64,000 nucleotides of DNA from Apricaphanius iberus (GCA_028564705.1 JAPXFQ010000786.1:372001-436000), one strand, 5' to 3'. Positions 47,570-58,728 are shown, counted from the first letter of the stretch. Notes: generated by a model from the sequence alone, not told the origin. Translations and numbers: made by a program.

Positions 47570-47868
47570 TTTGGTGCCAAATGAAAGCTAAAAGTTAGCA
47601 AAAACCAAATGGCTCTGTTTTGACGGCCTGTTGCTGAGGCAAGTAGTCAATGGTAGCGTCCTTGTACATCAAAGCACTGTAGGTCAGTGGATGCCCGTGG
47701 AAAATCTGATTGGCTCTGGCTGGCTGTCAGTTGGCTAGCTGTTACTAAGGCAAATACATGCAAGAAAGGATGCGCTTGGAAAATCTGATTGGCTCTTATG
47801 TCCCTTGATAACCTGTTGCTAAGGCAAATCAAACGTTTAGTTGACTGAAAATCCACCACGGAAAGACA
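47570..47868. promoter_or_regulatory. Candidate bidirectional promoter between the two divergent genes
   Basis: This ~300-bp region separates the starts of the minus-strand and plus-strand genes. ctgattggct, an inverted CCAAT (NF-Y type) box, occurs at 47706-47715 and 47785-47794, within imperfect direct repeats. A second word, ctgtt(g/a)ct(g/a)aggcaa, occurs at 47628, 47739 and 47813. No TATA box is evident. Divergent NF-Y promoters are common in vertebrates; the function here is inferred. Confidence 0.45.
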
Positions 47869-48166
47869 ATGTATGTTCTGATTAAATGGGTTAAGGAAAA
47901 CAAAGTAAGTGTGGGGTTGGACAAATATGTTTGGGAGAAAAAAATATTACGTGACCCAAAAAAGGATTGGATTGGTGGAACATGGGGTGGTTGGACAAAA
48001 CCCTCCGAAAAACGGGTGGAAAACGTATCCGGCACAGATACTCAGTGTAAACGGTAAGTAAATAATATTAATATGGAGTAATATAATTAGAAAATGTATT
48101 ATTTGTACCAATTATTCACAGTATTAGCGATAATTTTCTTCCTGTTGTCATGGCCAAAAGAACAAA

Positions 48167-48624
48167 GGGTGTTTCTCAATGCCCAGGAACCTCGCCTTAA
48201 TGCCTTGGTCCCGCCCCGGTTGCCTAGGAGATACGTCATCAGGGACCGTCAAGCCGTGTTCCAATGTTCATGTGCTACGGAGGACTCTGTCCTCCGTAGC
48301 ACATGAACATAAAATGTTTGTTTTATTTTTTATTATTTTTTAGATCCAAATAACTTATAAATTGTTCGTTAGTTGCATAGTAGTTGCAGCTTCCGTGGCT
48401 ACCAGGTACTAATTTGTTTGCACATTTGATTTAACTGACATAAAACAAAGTTAAACTCTCGTTATAGATTTCCAGTTCCATGGTTGAAGTAATACTACTA
48501 CACTAAAATGCTACTACGATTGGCGGGACGTAAACAGAGCACGTAAGTCTGTTCCAAACCATTTTTTTGACCAAGGAAGGACAGTGTCCTCGTAGGCGAG
48601 GCGCCTTGACATTGAGAAACACCC
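48167..48624. mobile_element. MITE with 15-bp perfect ends and internal palindrome
   Basis: gggtgtttctcaatg at 48167 is the reverse complement of the end at 48610-48624, and similarity extends a further ~15 bp inward. The element lies in the first intron of the BEN gene. No duplication was recognised. Confidence 0.65.
48264..48310. repeat. Perfect 22-bp palindrome with 3-nt loop
   Basis: Arms 48264-48285 and 48289-48310 are exact reverse complements, so the stretch would extrude as a long perfect hairpin. Confidence 0.85.
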
Positions 48625-48854
48625 AATATGACTTCGTTCTTTGGGCTGTGGTGTGTTCAAGTTGTCCTCAGAACTCATTTTTCCGACATAATTTAGGCGG
48701 ACATCACGACATGTTGTAGTTTTTCTGAGTTGTGAACTGGTAAGTTAAATACTTAAAACTAATTTTGCTTATTGTCAATAATTTAAAAAAAGAGCTGGGA
48801 AAATACGAATTCAAAATCTGATTCCCAGGTCGGAAAAAACAAGTTCAAAGAACA

Positions 48855-49022
48855 ACGTACCATATCCTATCAATCGCACAATACTTCTCCAAGCTCCAAG
48901 AGGAGAAGCTCTATTGGCTGAAGGATTGACATTGGTACGTTTAGTCATCTCGACCCTTCAGCAAAGCAGAGCTTCTCCGCTTGGACCACAGAGAAGTATT
49001 GTGCGACTGGTAGGATATATGA
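48855..49022. repeat. Foldback element, imperfect ~60-bp arms
   Basis: catatcctatcaatcgcaca followed by atacttctcc on the left is mirrored by agaagtattgtgcgactgg and taggatatatg on the right. Arms include gaggagaagctct against agagcttctccgc. No ORF is present. Confidence 0.7.
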
Positions 49023-49148
49023 GGTGGGCGTGGTTAACGTAGAAAAGCATGAAACGGAAAGTTGTCGCATTTGTGTTTCCACTCATGCAGGTCCAATATA
49101 GTTTTAATAAACAGCTCACTGAGATGCTAAAAGTTTAAGAACATGTTC

Positions 49149-50313
49149 AAAGGAGCCATATCATGGAAAATCCACTTTTTTAGCCCTTAAATGCATGTAA
49201 ATGTGTATTTTGGGTGTTTAGGAGTGCAGACAACTTACATTTATTCTCTTCTGGTGCTGTGTTTATATCTTTACATTCTTTTTTGGTCATATTTTTCAGT
49301 CTGTTTAGTTTTCTCTATTCGCTATTACGTTTTCTTGTCTATTACGTCACAGCATTTGTTGTTGAACTGCCAAATAAGGTAATGGACTTCCGGGTAACCA
49401 ATTTCGTGAAGCCGCCATTTTTTCTCCCCCACAGCGATTTTGTAGTCCAAGGTCAGTCATGTCGAAGTTACAAGAAAGCAAGTCAAAATGTTCAGTTATT
49501 GGGTGTATTAACCCACACAAATCCCTACATCGACCCCCAGCATCAGAGCCTCTGAGAAGTGCCTGGTTAAATTTTATTTTTAGTGGAAATATACCGACAT
49601 CCGTGGGGAAAGTTCTCCTCGTTTGCGCGAAGCACTTCGAGGACGAGTGCTTCAGCAACCTCGGTCTGTATCAGGAGGGATTTGCCAAAAAGACTTCGTC
49701 TGATTGAGGGGTCAGTTCCTTCTCTCCACGGAAACGACGGACAAAGCAAAGCGGTAAGCTTCAAATAACACTAAAATGACAGTAAACTTTATTTTAGACA
49801 TGAATGTTGTGTGTTGATATGTCGTACGGGCGATTGTTTTGATAGTTGTAGCATTGTACATTCTGCTTCTGTTAGCGATGTGTGCTAGCTTTTAGCTGAG
49901 GATATAACTGTACTGCATGCTTTGAATAAAATGATTGGGCTTTTTTTGCCGGTTTTTGTCGTGGGGTACACATGATGTGCAGGAATTTAACGACGATCGC
50001 TTCGCAATAAAAAGTTTATCTGCCGGTAGTAATCGAATCGCTGCTATCAGACTACAAAAATGTCTGAATGGGATGGAGCGGAACACTCTGTAACCTGGAG
50101 GGGGCGGGGCATGAAATGTTTTGCTTACATTTAAAGGGACCGTACGAAAATGAGTTGCTCTAAAGATGCTCCTCAGAACAGTATAAGAAGGGTCTGTGGG
50201 GCTACAATAACATGGAAATCAGACCAAACCACTATAGTTCTACTTTACATAGACCACAAGTGAATGATTTACATGTGAAAATAAAGGATTTAAAAGCATG
50301 ATATATCTCCTTT
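49149..50313 (+). mobile_element. ISL2EU-like element with a THAP-domain fragment
   Basis: The ends aaaggagccatatcatg and the reverse of gcatgatatatctccttt are similar inverted repeats. The THAP-coding fragment lies inside. ISL2EU elements encode THAP-type proteins, so I assign the element there provisionally. It sits in an intron of the BEN gene. Confidence 0.55.
49459..49768 (+). pseudogene. THAP-domain protein fragment
   Basis: MSKLQESKSKCSVIGCINPH begins at 49459. Next come LRSAWLNFIFSGNIP and VLLVCAKHFEDECFSNL, giving the C-x4-C ... C-x2-H zinc-binding pattern of THAP domains. Near 49686 the frame shifts, and the next frame carries LPKRLRLIEGSVPSLHG, the expected continuation. THAP domains bind transposon ends. 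The catalytic part is not present. Confidence 0.7.
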
Positions 50314-50434
50314 AAGTCACATGTAGCATGTAAAAACACGGACTTTGCCGGTGTGCACCCCCGCTTTGCCACAGACCAAGTTTTACATTCAATAATAAAT
50401 AAACGTTTCAGTTGTTCATTGTACATAAAGACAT

Positions 50435-50597
50435 AGATGGGAATTGTGGCTTCGACAAGTCATCTCCATGCCATACATGTTTTCTGCTCAGCCACTGAAC
50501 CAGGTGATTCTACTCAGCACAGTGAATTAACCTGGTTCCGTGGCTGAGCAGAATAATTACATGGCATGGAGATGACTTGAAGACACAATTCCCATCT
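50435..50597. repeat. 163-nt foldback with ~70-bp arms
   Basis: agatgggaattgtgg... on the left is the inverse of ...cacaattcccatct on the right. The long shared blocks tcatctccatgccat and ctgctcagccac pair with few mismatches around a ~24-nt loop. It could be a MITE or a hairpin RNA source. Confidence 0.75.
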
Positions 50598-53500
50598 CTG
50601 CATAAAGACAGTCATGCATCTTAAAAATGCTCTAGAAATACAAACCGTATATCTACCAACCGTGTAAATGCATTTTAAACTGAGTAGTTTCGTAGTCATC
50701 ACTGAAAACAATACTTTGTTGTTGCTTACCGTTTGTCGTCAGAAATGTAGCTATGCTAAACTGAAAGCTCAGAAGATTAAGTTATTGTGCGAGCATGCGC
50801 ATGTATGCTACTCTGACGTGTATTCTGAAATGAAAGGACACGTGACACGCCCACTGGAAACGTAACCATAGCAATGACATACTGTGGAAATCTGACGCAT
50901 AAATCCTTTGTCTTAAAATAGTATGTTCTGTTGTGCCTACGCACTTTATTGTCTGTGTGTCCTGTCCTGATACTTGTCTGCATGGGATAGTGGGAAACGT
51001 AATTTCGATTCCTTTGTATGTTTAGAACATGTGAAGAAATTGACAAATAAAACTGACTTTGACTTTGACTTTATCAGTGGTGAGGTTTTACCAAATTTGG
51101 CATGTGTGTAATGTTCCAGACTGGTCAAATTACTAAAAGGGGTCAGATTTTATTAGGATACATTCAAAAGATGAAAAAAAGACAATAATATATTCTTACC
51201 TTTATCGGAAAGTTAAGTTAATTAAGTTCTACTTTAGTGTTCATCCAAGAGCAAACAAGGTGATGATTATAAGGACCATTCTGGACTGAGACTGCCATTC
51301 AATGAAGATTTTCAGAAGTGGCTTGATAGACCTGATAATATTCAGCTTTTAACACTTGTACAATCACTGTTATTTTGAATTCGAAAACAGAGTATCTCAT
51401 GGAAATAAGAAAGGAAGAGGCAAAATGGAATAAGTTTAATGGAATTACACCATCAAAAACAAAGGTATGTTACATTATTAATAAATATGGTTCAATTAGG
51501 CAGGATTCAAAGTTTAATCTTCTTTAAAAATTATAAAAGTGTTTTTGTATGTTTTTTTTTTCCCTTAATCTTGTGTGCATATGAGTGGTGCACCCACAAT
51601 TATGTTGTGCCCTGGTATCACTAGAGAGCAGGGCGACTCGGTTCGGTCCTATATTTGATGTTTCTGTTATTATGTACCACTAATTTTATTTTTCCCTCTG
51701 GAACCACTGTCTTATCTTTACTTTTCTTTAATGCATTTTTCAGTTCTATCAGGCTGAAACTCATTCCTCTGATGATGAAGAGGAGACTGTGGAGGAGACA
51801 GAACATCAGAAGGTAAATACGTACATTCCACACTCATTGTCATGAGTTGATAGTCATGTAAATGGCTTTAATTGTGTCAGAATGTACAAATAATTTATCA
51901 ATATAATATTTTACAAACCTTAGTATGTACATCCCATATTAATTTAGGAGATTGCACTGTTTTTGTGTCTTTTAAATATACTTTTCTACTTTTCCTGCTA
52001 ACTTGTTTTACTAGACAGTGGAAGACATGTACATGACTCGAAAATGGCCAAAGGCAAGTATAACACAGTTTACAGATAATTAAAAACACAATCAAGGAAA
52101 CGTTTTACTTATTTATTTATTTTTACTTATTTATCTTTGTTCATTTATTTTGATAACATGAAAGGGAGCATAACCCAGTTCAGTCATGTAATACTTTACA
52201 AGGTATGTTCTATACTGAGTATGAGTTGTTGGGGCAAAAATAGGACTGGATTGTTGAGATTCAGTATAATCTTTTGTTCGGTGTGATAATTTATTAATCC
52301 TCCTAAAAGAATATTTTAGGTATTTTTTGTGCCTGCTATTATTGATACTTAATCAATTATTTTAACTAGCAATATAATACATCCCCTCAAGTCTAAAATG
52401 TGTAAAATTTTTACTGTCATCACTTTTTAGCTGTGCTCTAATTGAGGGTCACACACAACATGTTTTGGCGTGCCACTGTGACATAACAAACTAGCACTCC
52501 AAAGTACTTAGACCTCAAACTTGCTAAACTTGATTTAAAAAACACATTTTAGGGTATTTTACATTAGAAGCTTTTGTTTTCAAATCATCCATGTTAAGTG
52601 ATAATATAACTTTCAGATATGTGCATAGTAAGAGACATTAAACAAATCTACACTCACCTCCACAAGATCAACAAAATATGAAGAGGCACCAACATTTAGC
52701 ACATCTCTGACAACTCAAGTCACAATCCAAGTTATGCATTAATTTAAAAAACGTCATACTCTACATCATTGTCTTTTCCTGTACTCACAGACGGATTACA
52801 GAAATGACTTGAAGGAGCTTGAAGAGAAATTAAAAGACAAAGAGACTGAACTGCAAGAGGGTAAGAGGGTGGCATTTGCAGTAACTATTAACAACTTTAA
52901 CATCGTAATAATGTTATAATACTAGCAGTGTTATGATTATCAACACAATTGTTCTCTGTTTATTTTGATTAGGGCTTGAAGATACAATCTCCAAAGCCGT
53001 TAAGAATGCCGTACAGGGAGTCCAGTTTGCATGCAGTCATCCAGTTTCGGCTGTTAAGAGCCAACCAGTCCCTCAGTCAAGCCAATCTGAAGAGGTACCT
53101 GAAAGATAAGGATAAGTGTTTCATTTATGTACATTTGTATCTGTCCAATAAATGCATTTGTATTAGAAAAATGCCTTTAGGGTTTCCATTAAAACCCATC
53201 TAAATCTGGTGCTTATTGCTAATGTGTGTTCCAGAAATAATGTGCCATAACAGTGTTTTTGCTAATTTTATGAAGCAACACAACACCAAGTGCAGAGCAT
53301 CAGTATATCCACAACTAAATTAAACTGCTTGGTTTGTCTGATACTAATGAACATGCTCAGAAAAACCATGAGTTCTCCATCATGTATTCAGCCAACCGAA
53401 ACAACACTCCCCACTGCCCTGACACTTTCTTAAAAGAACAGGCTCTCCTTGTTCGTCCATCTAGTTGAGACGCTTGCACATCTATAGAATGGAATAGAAT

Positions 53501-53631
53501 AGAATAGAATACAGATCTGGGGCCGTATTCACAAAGAATTTTAGGGCTAAAAGTAGGTCCTAACTGGCGAATTTAGGAGTAGCTCCTAAAAAATGTGGGT
53601 GTGTCACTCCTAAATTTAGGACTCCTAGTTT

Positions 53632-53756
53632 CCATCCATCCATCCATTTTCTTATCCGCTTAATCCTTAATGGGTCGCGGGGGTGCTGGTGCCTATCTCC
53701 AGCTGTCAACGGGCGAGAGGCGGGGTACACCCTGGTCAGGTCGCCAGTCCATCACA
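53632..53756 (-). mobile_element. Retroposed LINE tail (Rex3-like) with 12-bp target duplication
   Basis: gactcctagttt occurs at 53620-53631 and 53757-53768, directly flanking the 125-bp insert. The insert starts with ccat repeats (minus-strand atgg tail) and includes gggcgagaggcggggtacac and ggtcgccagtccatc. Rex3 copies are short, 5'-truncated and end in such tetranucleotide repeats. Confidence 0.7.
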
Positions 53757-54014
53757 GACTCCTAGTTTCTTAAGATAAAAGTAATTCACAACCACTTTTA
53801 GGCCTAAAAATAGCTCCTAAGTCTGGGAGTCCTTAAGAGAAGTAGAGAGGACATCTAACTCCCTAAGACCTATTCACAAAGACTCCCAAAACGATTGTGA
53901 AGGTTTTGAACTTGGTGCGGGATGCAATCACGTCTCCAACTAAACGTATAACAACCCGATCAGTCCAGAAATTAAAGGTTTAGCGACACTAAGATATTTA
54001 GCCCACAGGGAAAA

Positions 54015-54321
54015 TGCAACTTTGTAACGCGGCCGACTTGGGTACCTATATCACAACCACCTATCAGCCGATCAATCCATCAAACTCTTAAAGCGCTCTG
54101 TCGACCACACATTATCCAACAATTTATCCGTTTCCCATTAGACATCCAGCAACTGCATCGAATTACAGCCAATTTCATGGCGATTGCAGGTATGCCGGGG
54201 GTGGCCGGAGCTGTGGATGGCACGCATATCAAAATAATTGCGCCATCAATAGATGAGGATGTTTATGTAAATAGGAAAAGATATCACTCCATAAACACAC
54301 AGATTGTTTTTGACTGCGAAG

Positions 54322-54326
<5 letters not shown>
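54015..54326 (+). pseudogene. Harbinger transposase fragment with first catalytic Asp
   Basis: The frame at 54177 reads MAIAGMPGVAGAVDGTHIKI and then DVYVNRKRYHSINTQIVFDC. The VDGTHI aspartate is the first residue of the DDE triad. Upstream pieces (about 54015-54176) encode the preceding helix-turn-helix and DIQQLHRITANF-like segment with frame breaks. The gene is cut by a (TA)n tract at 54328 and shows no reliable catalytic remainder. Confidence 0.7.

Positions 54327-54327
<1 letters not shown>

Positions 54328-54385
<58 letters not shown>
54328..54385. repeat. (TA)n microsatellite
   Basis: About 29 ta units interrupt the Harbinger coding sequence. Confidence 0.9.
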
Positions 54386-54387
<2 letters not shown>

Positions 54388-56307
54388 AACAAAAATACAA
54401 AAGAATATACAGAATTAAGAAAAATTAAAATGAATAAATAAATAATGAACATGTACGTCAGTGATCATTCAGACATTTGTTCCAATATACTTGACATTTT
54501 GGCTAAATGAGCTGGGTCCGCCGACGCACGGATTTTGATGTCCAGCGGCCTGAGGCAGCTATTTGAGAGGCACATTGTGCCAGCTGGATGTCAGAACGCT
54601 GTAAACAATTGCTGCAACAGGGGACAGAGCCTTTGGGTGCAGTCTTCCTCCTATACACGGAATTTTACTACAATGTGTCCTTTATATATTGTTTTATATA
54701 TATACCATATTATATAAATATCTATACCGCTTTCATCCAATTCAGGGTCGTGTGTGTGTGTGGGGGTGGTGGGGTGGGGGGTCTGTAGCTTATCCCTGCT
54801 ATCAGCTGGCATTAGGCAGAGTAATGTTGTCTGTCTATTTACTCGCGCACAGGAATGGCGTATTCCATAGCAACGGGACGTCACTCTTAGCTTAATTTTA
54901 GGGGTTTGTCCTAAGTAAAAGTAGCTCTTAGTGCATTTGTGAATAGGTTTTAGACGACAACTCCTACGTAAGACCTTTCAGCGCGAGTTGGGAGTAACAT
55001 CTAGCGGTAAGATAAGAGTCTTTGTGAATACGGCCCCAGATATCTGAAATAAAGTTACAAAATAGTCCAAATAATGTCTCATAAATATCAATGAAAGTAA
55101 CTGTTTTTAAATGTATTTAAATTATAAAAGTAAGATCAAATTCAAACATAATCAACTGTTACGTTATGTGTGGTTACTAAAATAACCACACATATGACAC
55201 CTACAATGGTTACGTTGTATACTTTGACCTTTTACCTTTGGAATGTGGATTCTCTGCTATTAAAATAACGATCACATAACTTTCAAATACAAAACCTTTT
55301 AAGGCTCATCAAGTAAACTTTCAGTATTACATTTATGTAACTTAACCTGTCAGTTTTTGGTATGAATTTCCTCAATCAGATAACAAGGAACTAAACTATA
55401 TCAACCCTTATGGGACAGCTTATCTTTACATTGTAAGAAAATTTGATCATTGTTACTGTAGATTGAAAGATTTGTGCATCAGGTTGTGAATGTCTTTTTC
55501 TTCGTTATGATGTAGCCTTCATTTGTATTACCTTTATGCTATTGCATTCCGTGAGGTGTGCTTTACACTTTACGTATCTGTAATCTTTTTATTTTACTTA
55601 AAACCTACTGGAGTTATTTGAAATTTTCCTTTATATTATTGGCCTACATGTTACTTGAGGTGTAAAAAACTTAGAACAACTTGGAATAACATTGACACCT
55701 TGTTGACAAATCAGGTGTCTTACCACACAGTGGCACTCCTCTGATAATCGGGGATTTGGGCACTTTAGAATGGCATTGATATATAATGTTGTCCCTCATA
55801 TCTGCAGAACTCTGTCGATCATCTTATGAACCATGTGGCCATAAATATGGCCAAAACGTGTGACAGGTTTAAATGATTGACAAAGACCGTGATGGATGCC
55901 ATATTCACTGAGGAGGAAATGGGATCTGCTTCAGTAACAGGAAGGACGAGCATCCTCGACCAAGCCAAAGTTCAGCTTGTGTTTGGTAAGTATGAGAATA
56001 TTGTGTCCAGAATAATACTGTATAAACTTATTAATTAAATTTTTTTAAATACTTGAAAATTTTGCATGAAAATGGGTTAGTGTAAAAAATGAGGTCATAA
56101 TCCAATATTATAATGTTATTGTGTCAACCATTTACACCTAGATGAAAGTAGCACTTTACATAAAGGTTTAAACCAATGTGTAAAGCCACTGTGATGTTTC
56201 AATCCAGAATGTTGACTGACAAATTCTACATGGTTTAGATTAAATGAAATGAAAGGAAAATACTTTATTTATCCCAAAGGGAAACTTCAATGTTGTAGTA
56301 TAGTGTT

Positions 56308-56372
56308 CACATGTGAATCACATGTATACCACATGTGATTCACATGTGAACCACATGTGAACCACATGTCCT
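56308..56372. repeat. Right subterminal palindrome array
   Basis: Six acatgt hexamers occur in ~60 bp, about 11 bp apart, each in a cacatgtg-like context. They match the left array at 38630-38870. Confidence 0.8.
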
Positions 56373-56381
56373 GCACATTGG

Positions 56382-56395
56382 TTTTTCTGTAAGGG
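56382..56395 (-). repeat. Right terminal inverted repeat of the TNP2-type element
   Basis: tttttctgtaaggg is the exact reverse complement of 38616-38629. Confidence 0.75.
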
Positions 56396-57677
56396 TATTT
56401 TTTTCTTAAAAACTGAACATTCAGTTCCTCAAATTATATTATCTAGGACCAATAATGATTTTTAATGCTGAATTGTCATCTTATTGAAAGTGTACATTAT
56501 ATTAACTTCATTCTTGGTAAAGGCTCTTGCTGCATGAGTATTTTTTTTTTGGCATTAGTTAGGTGTGGTTTGGTGGCAATGAGCCTTTGGCATTGATGAG
56601 GAGTTTGGGATTACCAAGCTGCTTTAAATGTGTCTATAGTTTGTCGGCATTACTAGGTCTGGTGTTTCTTGCCTTTCTCTATATTACACCCCTATCATAA
56701 GGTTTGGTTTAGGTGAGTTCACCGGCCAATCACACGGTATATTGAGACGCCTGTCAATATGCCATTCATTGGCACTTTTGGCTTTGCACTGAGTAAGGAT
56801 GTTCTTGATAAAGCTTGCCAGTAGAAGGAAGAATGCTCTCAAAGTTGTTCTAGTAGATGTGGAGCATAACCAGCAAATGAAATGGCTTTGCTAACCATTA
56901 CAGACTGTGGAAACGTCTCATGGGACCTTTTCTAACACAGTTCTTCCCTTCAGCTCAATATTACAAGAATAATGTTTGGATACAGCATTCTCTAAACAGT
57001 CATCCTTATTATCCTCCTTGTGGACTGCATCAATGACTGCCTCAGGCTTAGCGTCATTTACCTAACAGTCCCCACATGACAGATTACAGTGCCACATGCA
57101 AATGTATTGGACCAAGACAACCAACAGAGGATGTTCTAGGTTACAGGCCAGTACAGCCAGGGGTATTCTTACTCATGACCCTGAAAAGATACTACAAATT
57201 AAACCATCCATTGCATTCTCACCGAACTGAAACTCCCATATTTGAGTTCCTTAATTCTTCATAAAGGATTGAAATCACTGATCACTAAATTATTTATACA
57301 TGCTCTTGAGCACTTATTCGTAAGTACTGATAGCCAAACAATGTAATTTCAATGTTATGTTGTTTCCCAGAAAGTATATCACTCTGTCTGTAGTGGATTT
57401 AACACTTTCAGTATTTGAACTGCAACAATATCTGGGGAAGATTTCAATTAAAAAAGATGTACCTTAATGCGGCAGGACTCCCAGACAATGGTTACTGTAA
57501 AGCAATAATGCAACACATATGCATTTTGTCATGGGAAACATTTGCAAATTTGTTTTGTCATGCGTTAATGGTTCTCCTGTTTCCTTAAAATTGTGGGGGT
57601 TTTCATCCGTTATTTGCAGACAGTTTTAGTATTGACCTTTTCTAATTTTGTTTTGGAATGGACACCTTAGTACTATG
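56396..57677. other. Unassigned stretch
   Basis: Around 56730-57260 several interrupted frames have protein-like composition on the plus strand, but none forms a recognisable domain. A decayed gene or repeat is possible. Confidence 0.3.
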
Positions 57678-57973
57678 TGTCAGGATCTGTCATTGTGTTC
57701 CCTGTGATTGTCTCTCTGTGTTGTGTTTGATGCCAGGTGTGTCTAGTTCCCATGATTATTCCCCAGTGTATACATGTTTCCCTGTGCCCTTATGTCTCCG
57801 CTGGTTTGTTGCGTCAATCATGTCGAATGTGTGGCCTCTGCATCTCCCTACATCTTCCTCGATGTCCTCCCGTGCTCACCCGTGCCTGTTTTGGAACTGT
57901 AAATAAAGATGAGCCATAATCGCTCTAACCATCATTCTGCTCCTGGGTCCTCATTCAACCTCAACACAAGACA
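57678..57973 (+). repeat. 5' LTR of the Gypsy-like element
   Basis: Bounded by tg...ca. It shares gtgttccctgtgattgtctc followed by tctgtg with the partial copy at 59.22 kb. Confidence 0.55.
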
Positions 57974-58728
57974 GTACAAACCAGCCCCTTGGACCCAGCA
58001 GTGCATGACCACACTGAGGATGAACTAATAAATTGGAGTGTAAGTCAGGGGCTTTATTCTGACTCTCCTTACCAGGGTACCCACTTGGCTCTCTGCCCGC
58101 CCGGCGTTGGACCATGAAGGTTCGAGACAGTCTCCTTCCATTCTCCACAATCCTCCAGCCTCTGTCGACGCCCAAGGACTGCGCCTACTCATTTCCTGCA
58201 GGGTCCGAAGCGCATCTCTCCTGTTCCCCGGAGGGTTTCTAAGCACCAGGATTTTCCCTGCTCATGAGCTGCTTCTACCCCTCTCCAGAAGGGTTCAGCA
58301 AGTGTCTTCCTGGGTCCTCAGAAGCCTCATGAACGCCAGGATCTCTCCTTCAAGAGCCGCTCCTTCAAATCTCCAGGCGGGCTCGGTGAGCATCCTCCCT
58401 GGTTCCCAGAAACCTGCTTCCTGCAGACCCAACCCAGGTCATCCTGCCTCCTCTCCCGCGTTCACGGAGAAACAAACTCTCAGTCAGCGCTACCCGCGTG
58501 CAGACTTTTTTCCGGGATCCACTGTTCCCAGGTGTTCTGTCTGTAGCTACGCCCCAGCATCCTCCAGAACCTGTACCTGCGCTCTGACGATCTCTAACCC
58601 AGGTCCTAGAGCTCCGCCCGGTTATGACTTCTCCATTGTTGTTCCCTTTGGAAGACAATTGGACGGACATTCTTCTTTTTCAGCCAGCTCCCTTGGAGGA
58701 AATTAATGCCTCACCAGTGTTCCCAGTG

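Larger units (their letters stand above)
53519..55037 (+). mobile_element. PIF/Harbinger element, degenerate, nested in the BEN gene
   Basis: The ends ggggccgtattcacaaag and the reverse of ctttgtgaatacggcccc are inverted, a common fish Harbinger terminus. The element contains a transposase fragment, a retroposed tail (53632-53756) and a (TA)n run. I could not define its 3-bp duplication. Confidence 0.75.
47869..56037 (+). pseudogene. Plus-strand multi-exon gene with probable BEN domain, divergent from the TNP2-like gene
   Basis: Exons with visible splice sites are: 47869-48053 (MYVLIKWVKENKVSVG start, tryptophan-rich GGTWGGW, donor gtaagt); 51391-51464 (YLMEIRKEEAKWNKFNG); 51744-51812 (69 nt, acidic, HSSDDEEETVEE); 52016-52054 (13 codons, GC donor); 52791-52860 (NDLKELEEKLKDKETELQE, coiled coil); 52973-53094 (KAVKNAVQGVQF, ending in a Ser/Gln/Pro linker); and 55808 to about 56037. 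The last reads LTKTVMDAIFTEEEM then GSASVTGRTS and LDQAKVQLV, the core pattern of BEN DNA/protein-binding domains. An in-frame TGA at 55874-55876 precedes that core. The phase between the first and second exons does not match, so an exon is missing or lost. BEN proteins bind DNA or chromatin; here it could be the element's second, end-binding protein. Confidence 0.55.
38616..56395. mobile_element. ~17.8-kb TNP2-type (EnSpm/CACTA-like) transposon with two divergent genes
   Basis: The left terminus cccttacagaaaaa (38616-38629) is repeated in inverse at the right (56382-56395). Both ends are followed inward by arrays of acatgt palindromes. Between them lie a minus-strand TNP2-like transposase gene with an upstream exon array, and a divergent plus-strand gene with a probable BEN domain. 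The first 8 bp of the element also survive at 35036-35043, because a hAT element duplicated them. Outside both outer ends is the dinucleotide ta, a possible 2-bp target duplication. Nested inserts include a hAT MITE, an ISL2EU element, a Harbinger element and foldback elements. TNP2 is known from EnSpm/CACTA transposons; the terminus here is not the classic CACTA, so the superfamily label is provisional. Confidence 0.7.

Noticed and set aside
57658..57906. ORFs in the Gypsy-like LTR
   Set aside because: They translate LTR sequence; Cys/Pro-rich composition and overlap in several frames argue against coding.
58107..58706. 199-codon ORF as a gag-like protein
   Set aside because: It lacks gag, zinc-knuckle or protease motifs and lies in a proline-rich stretch open in several frames.
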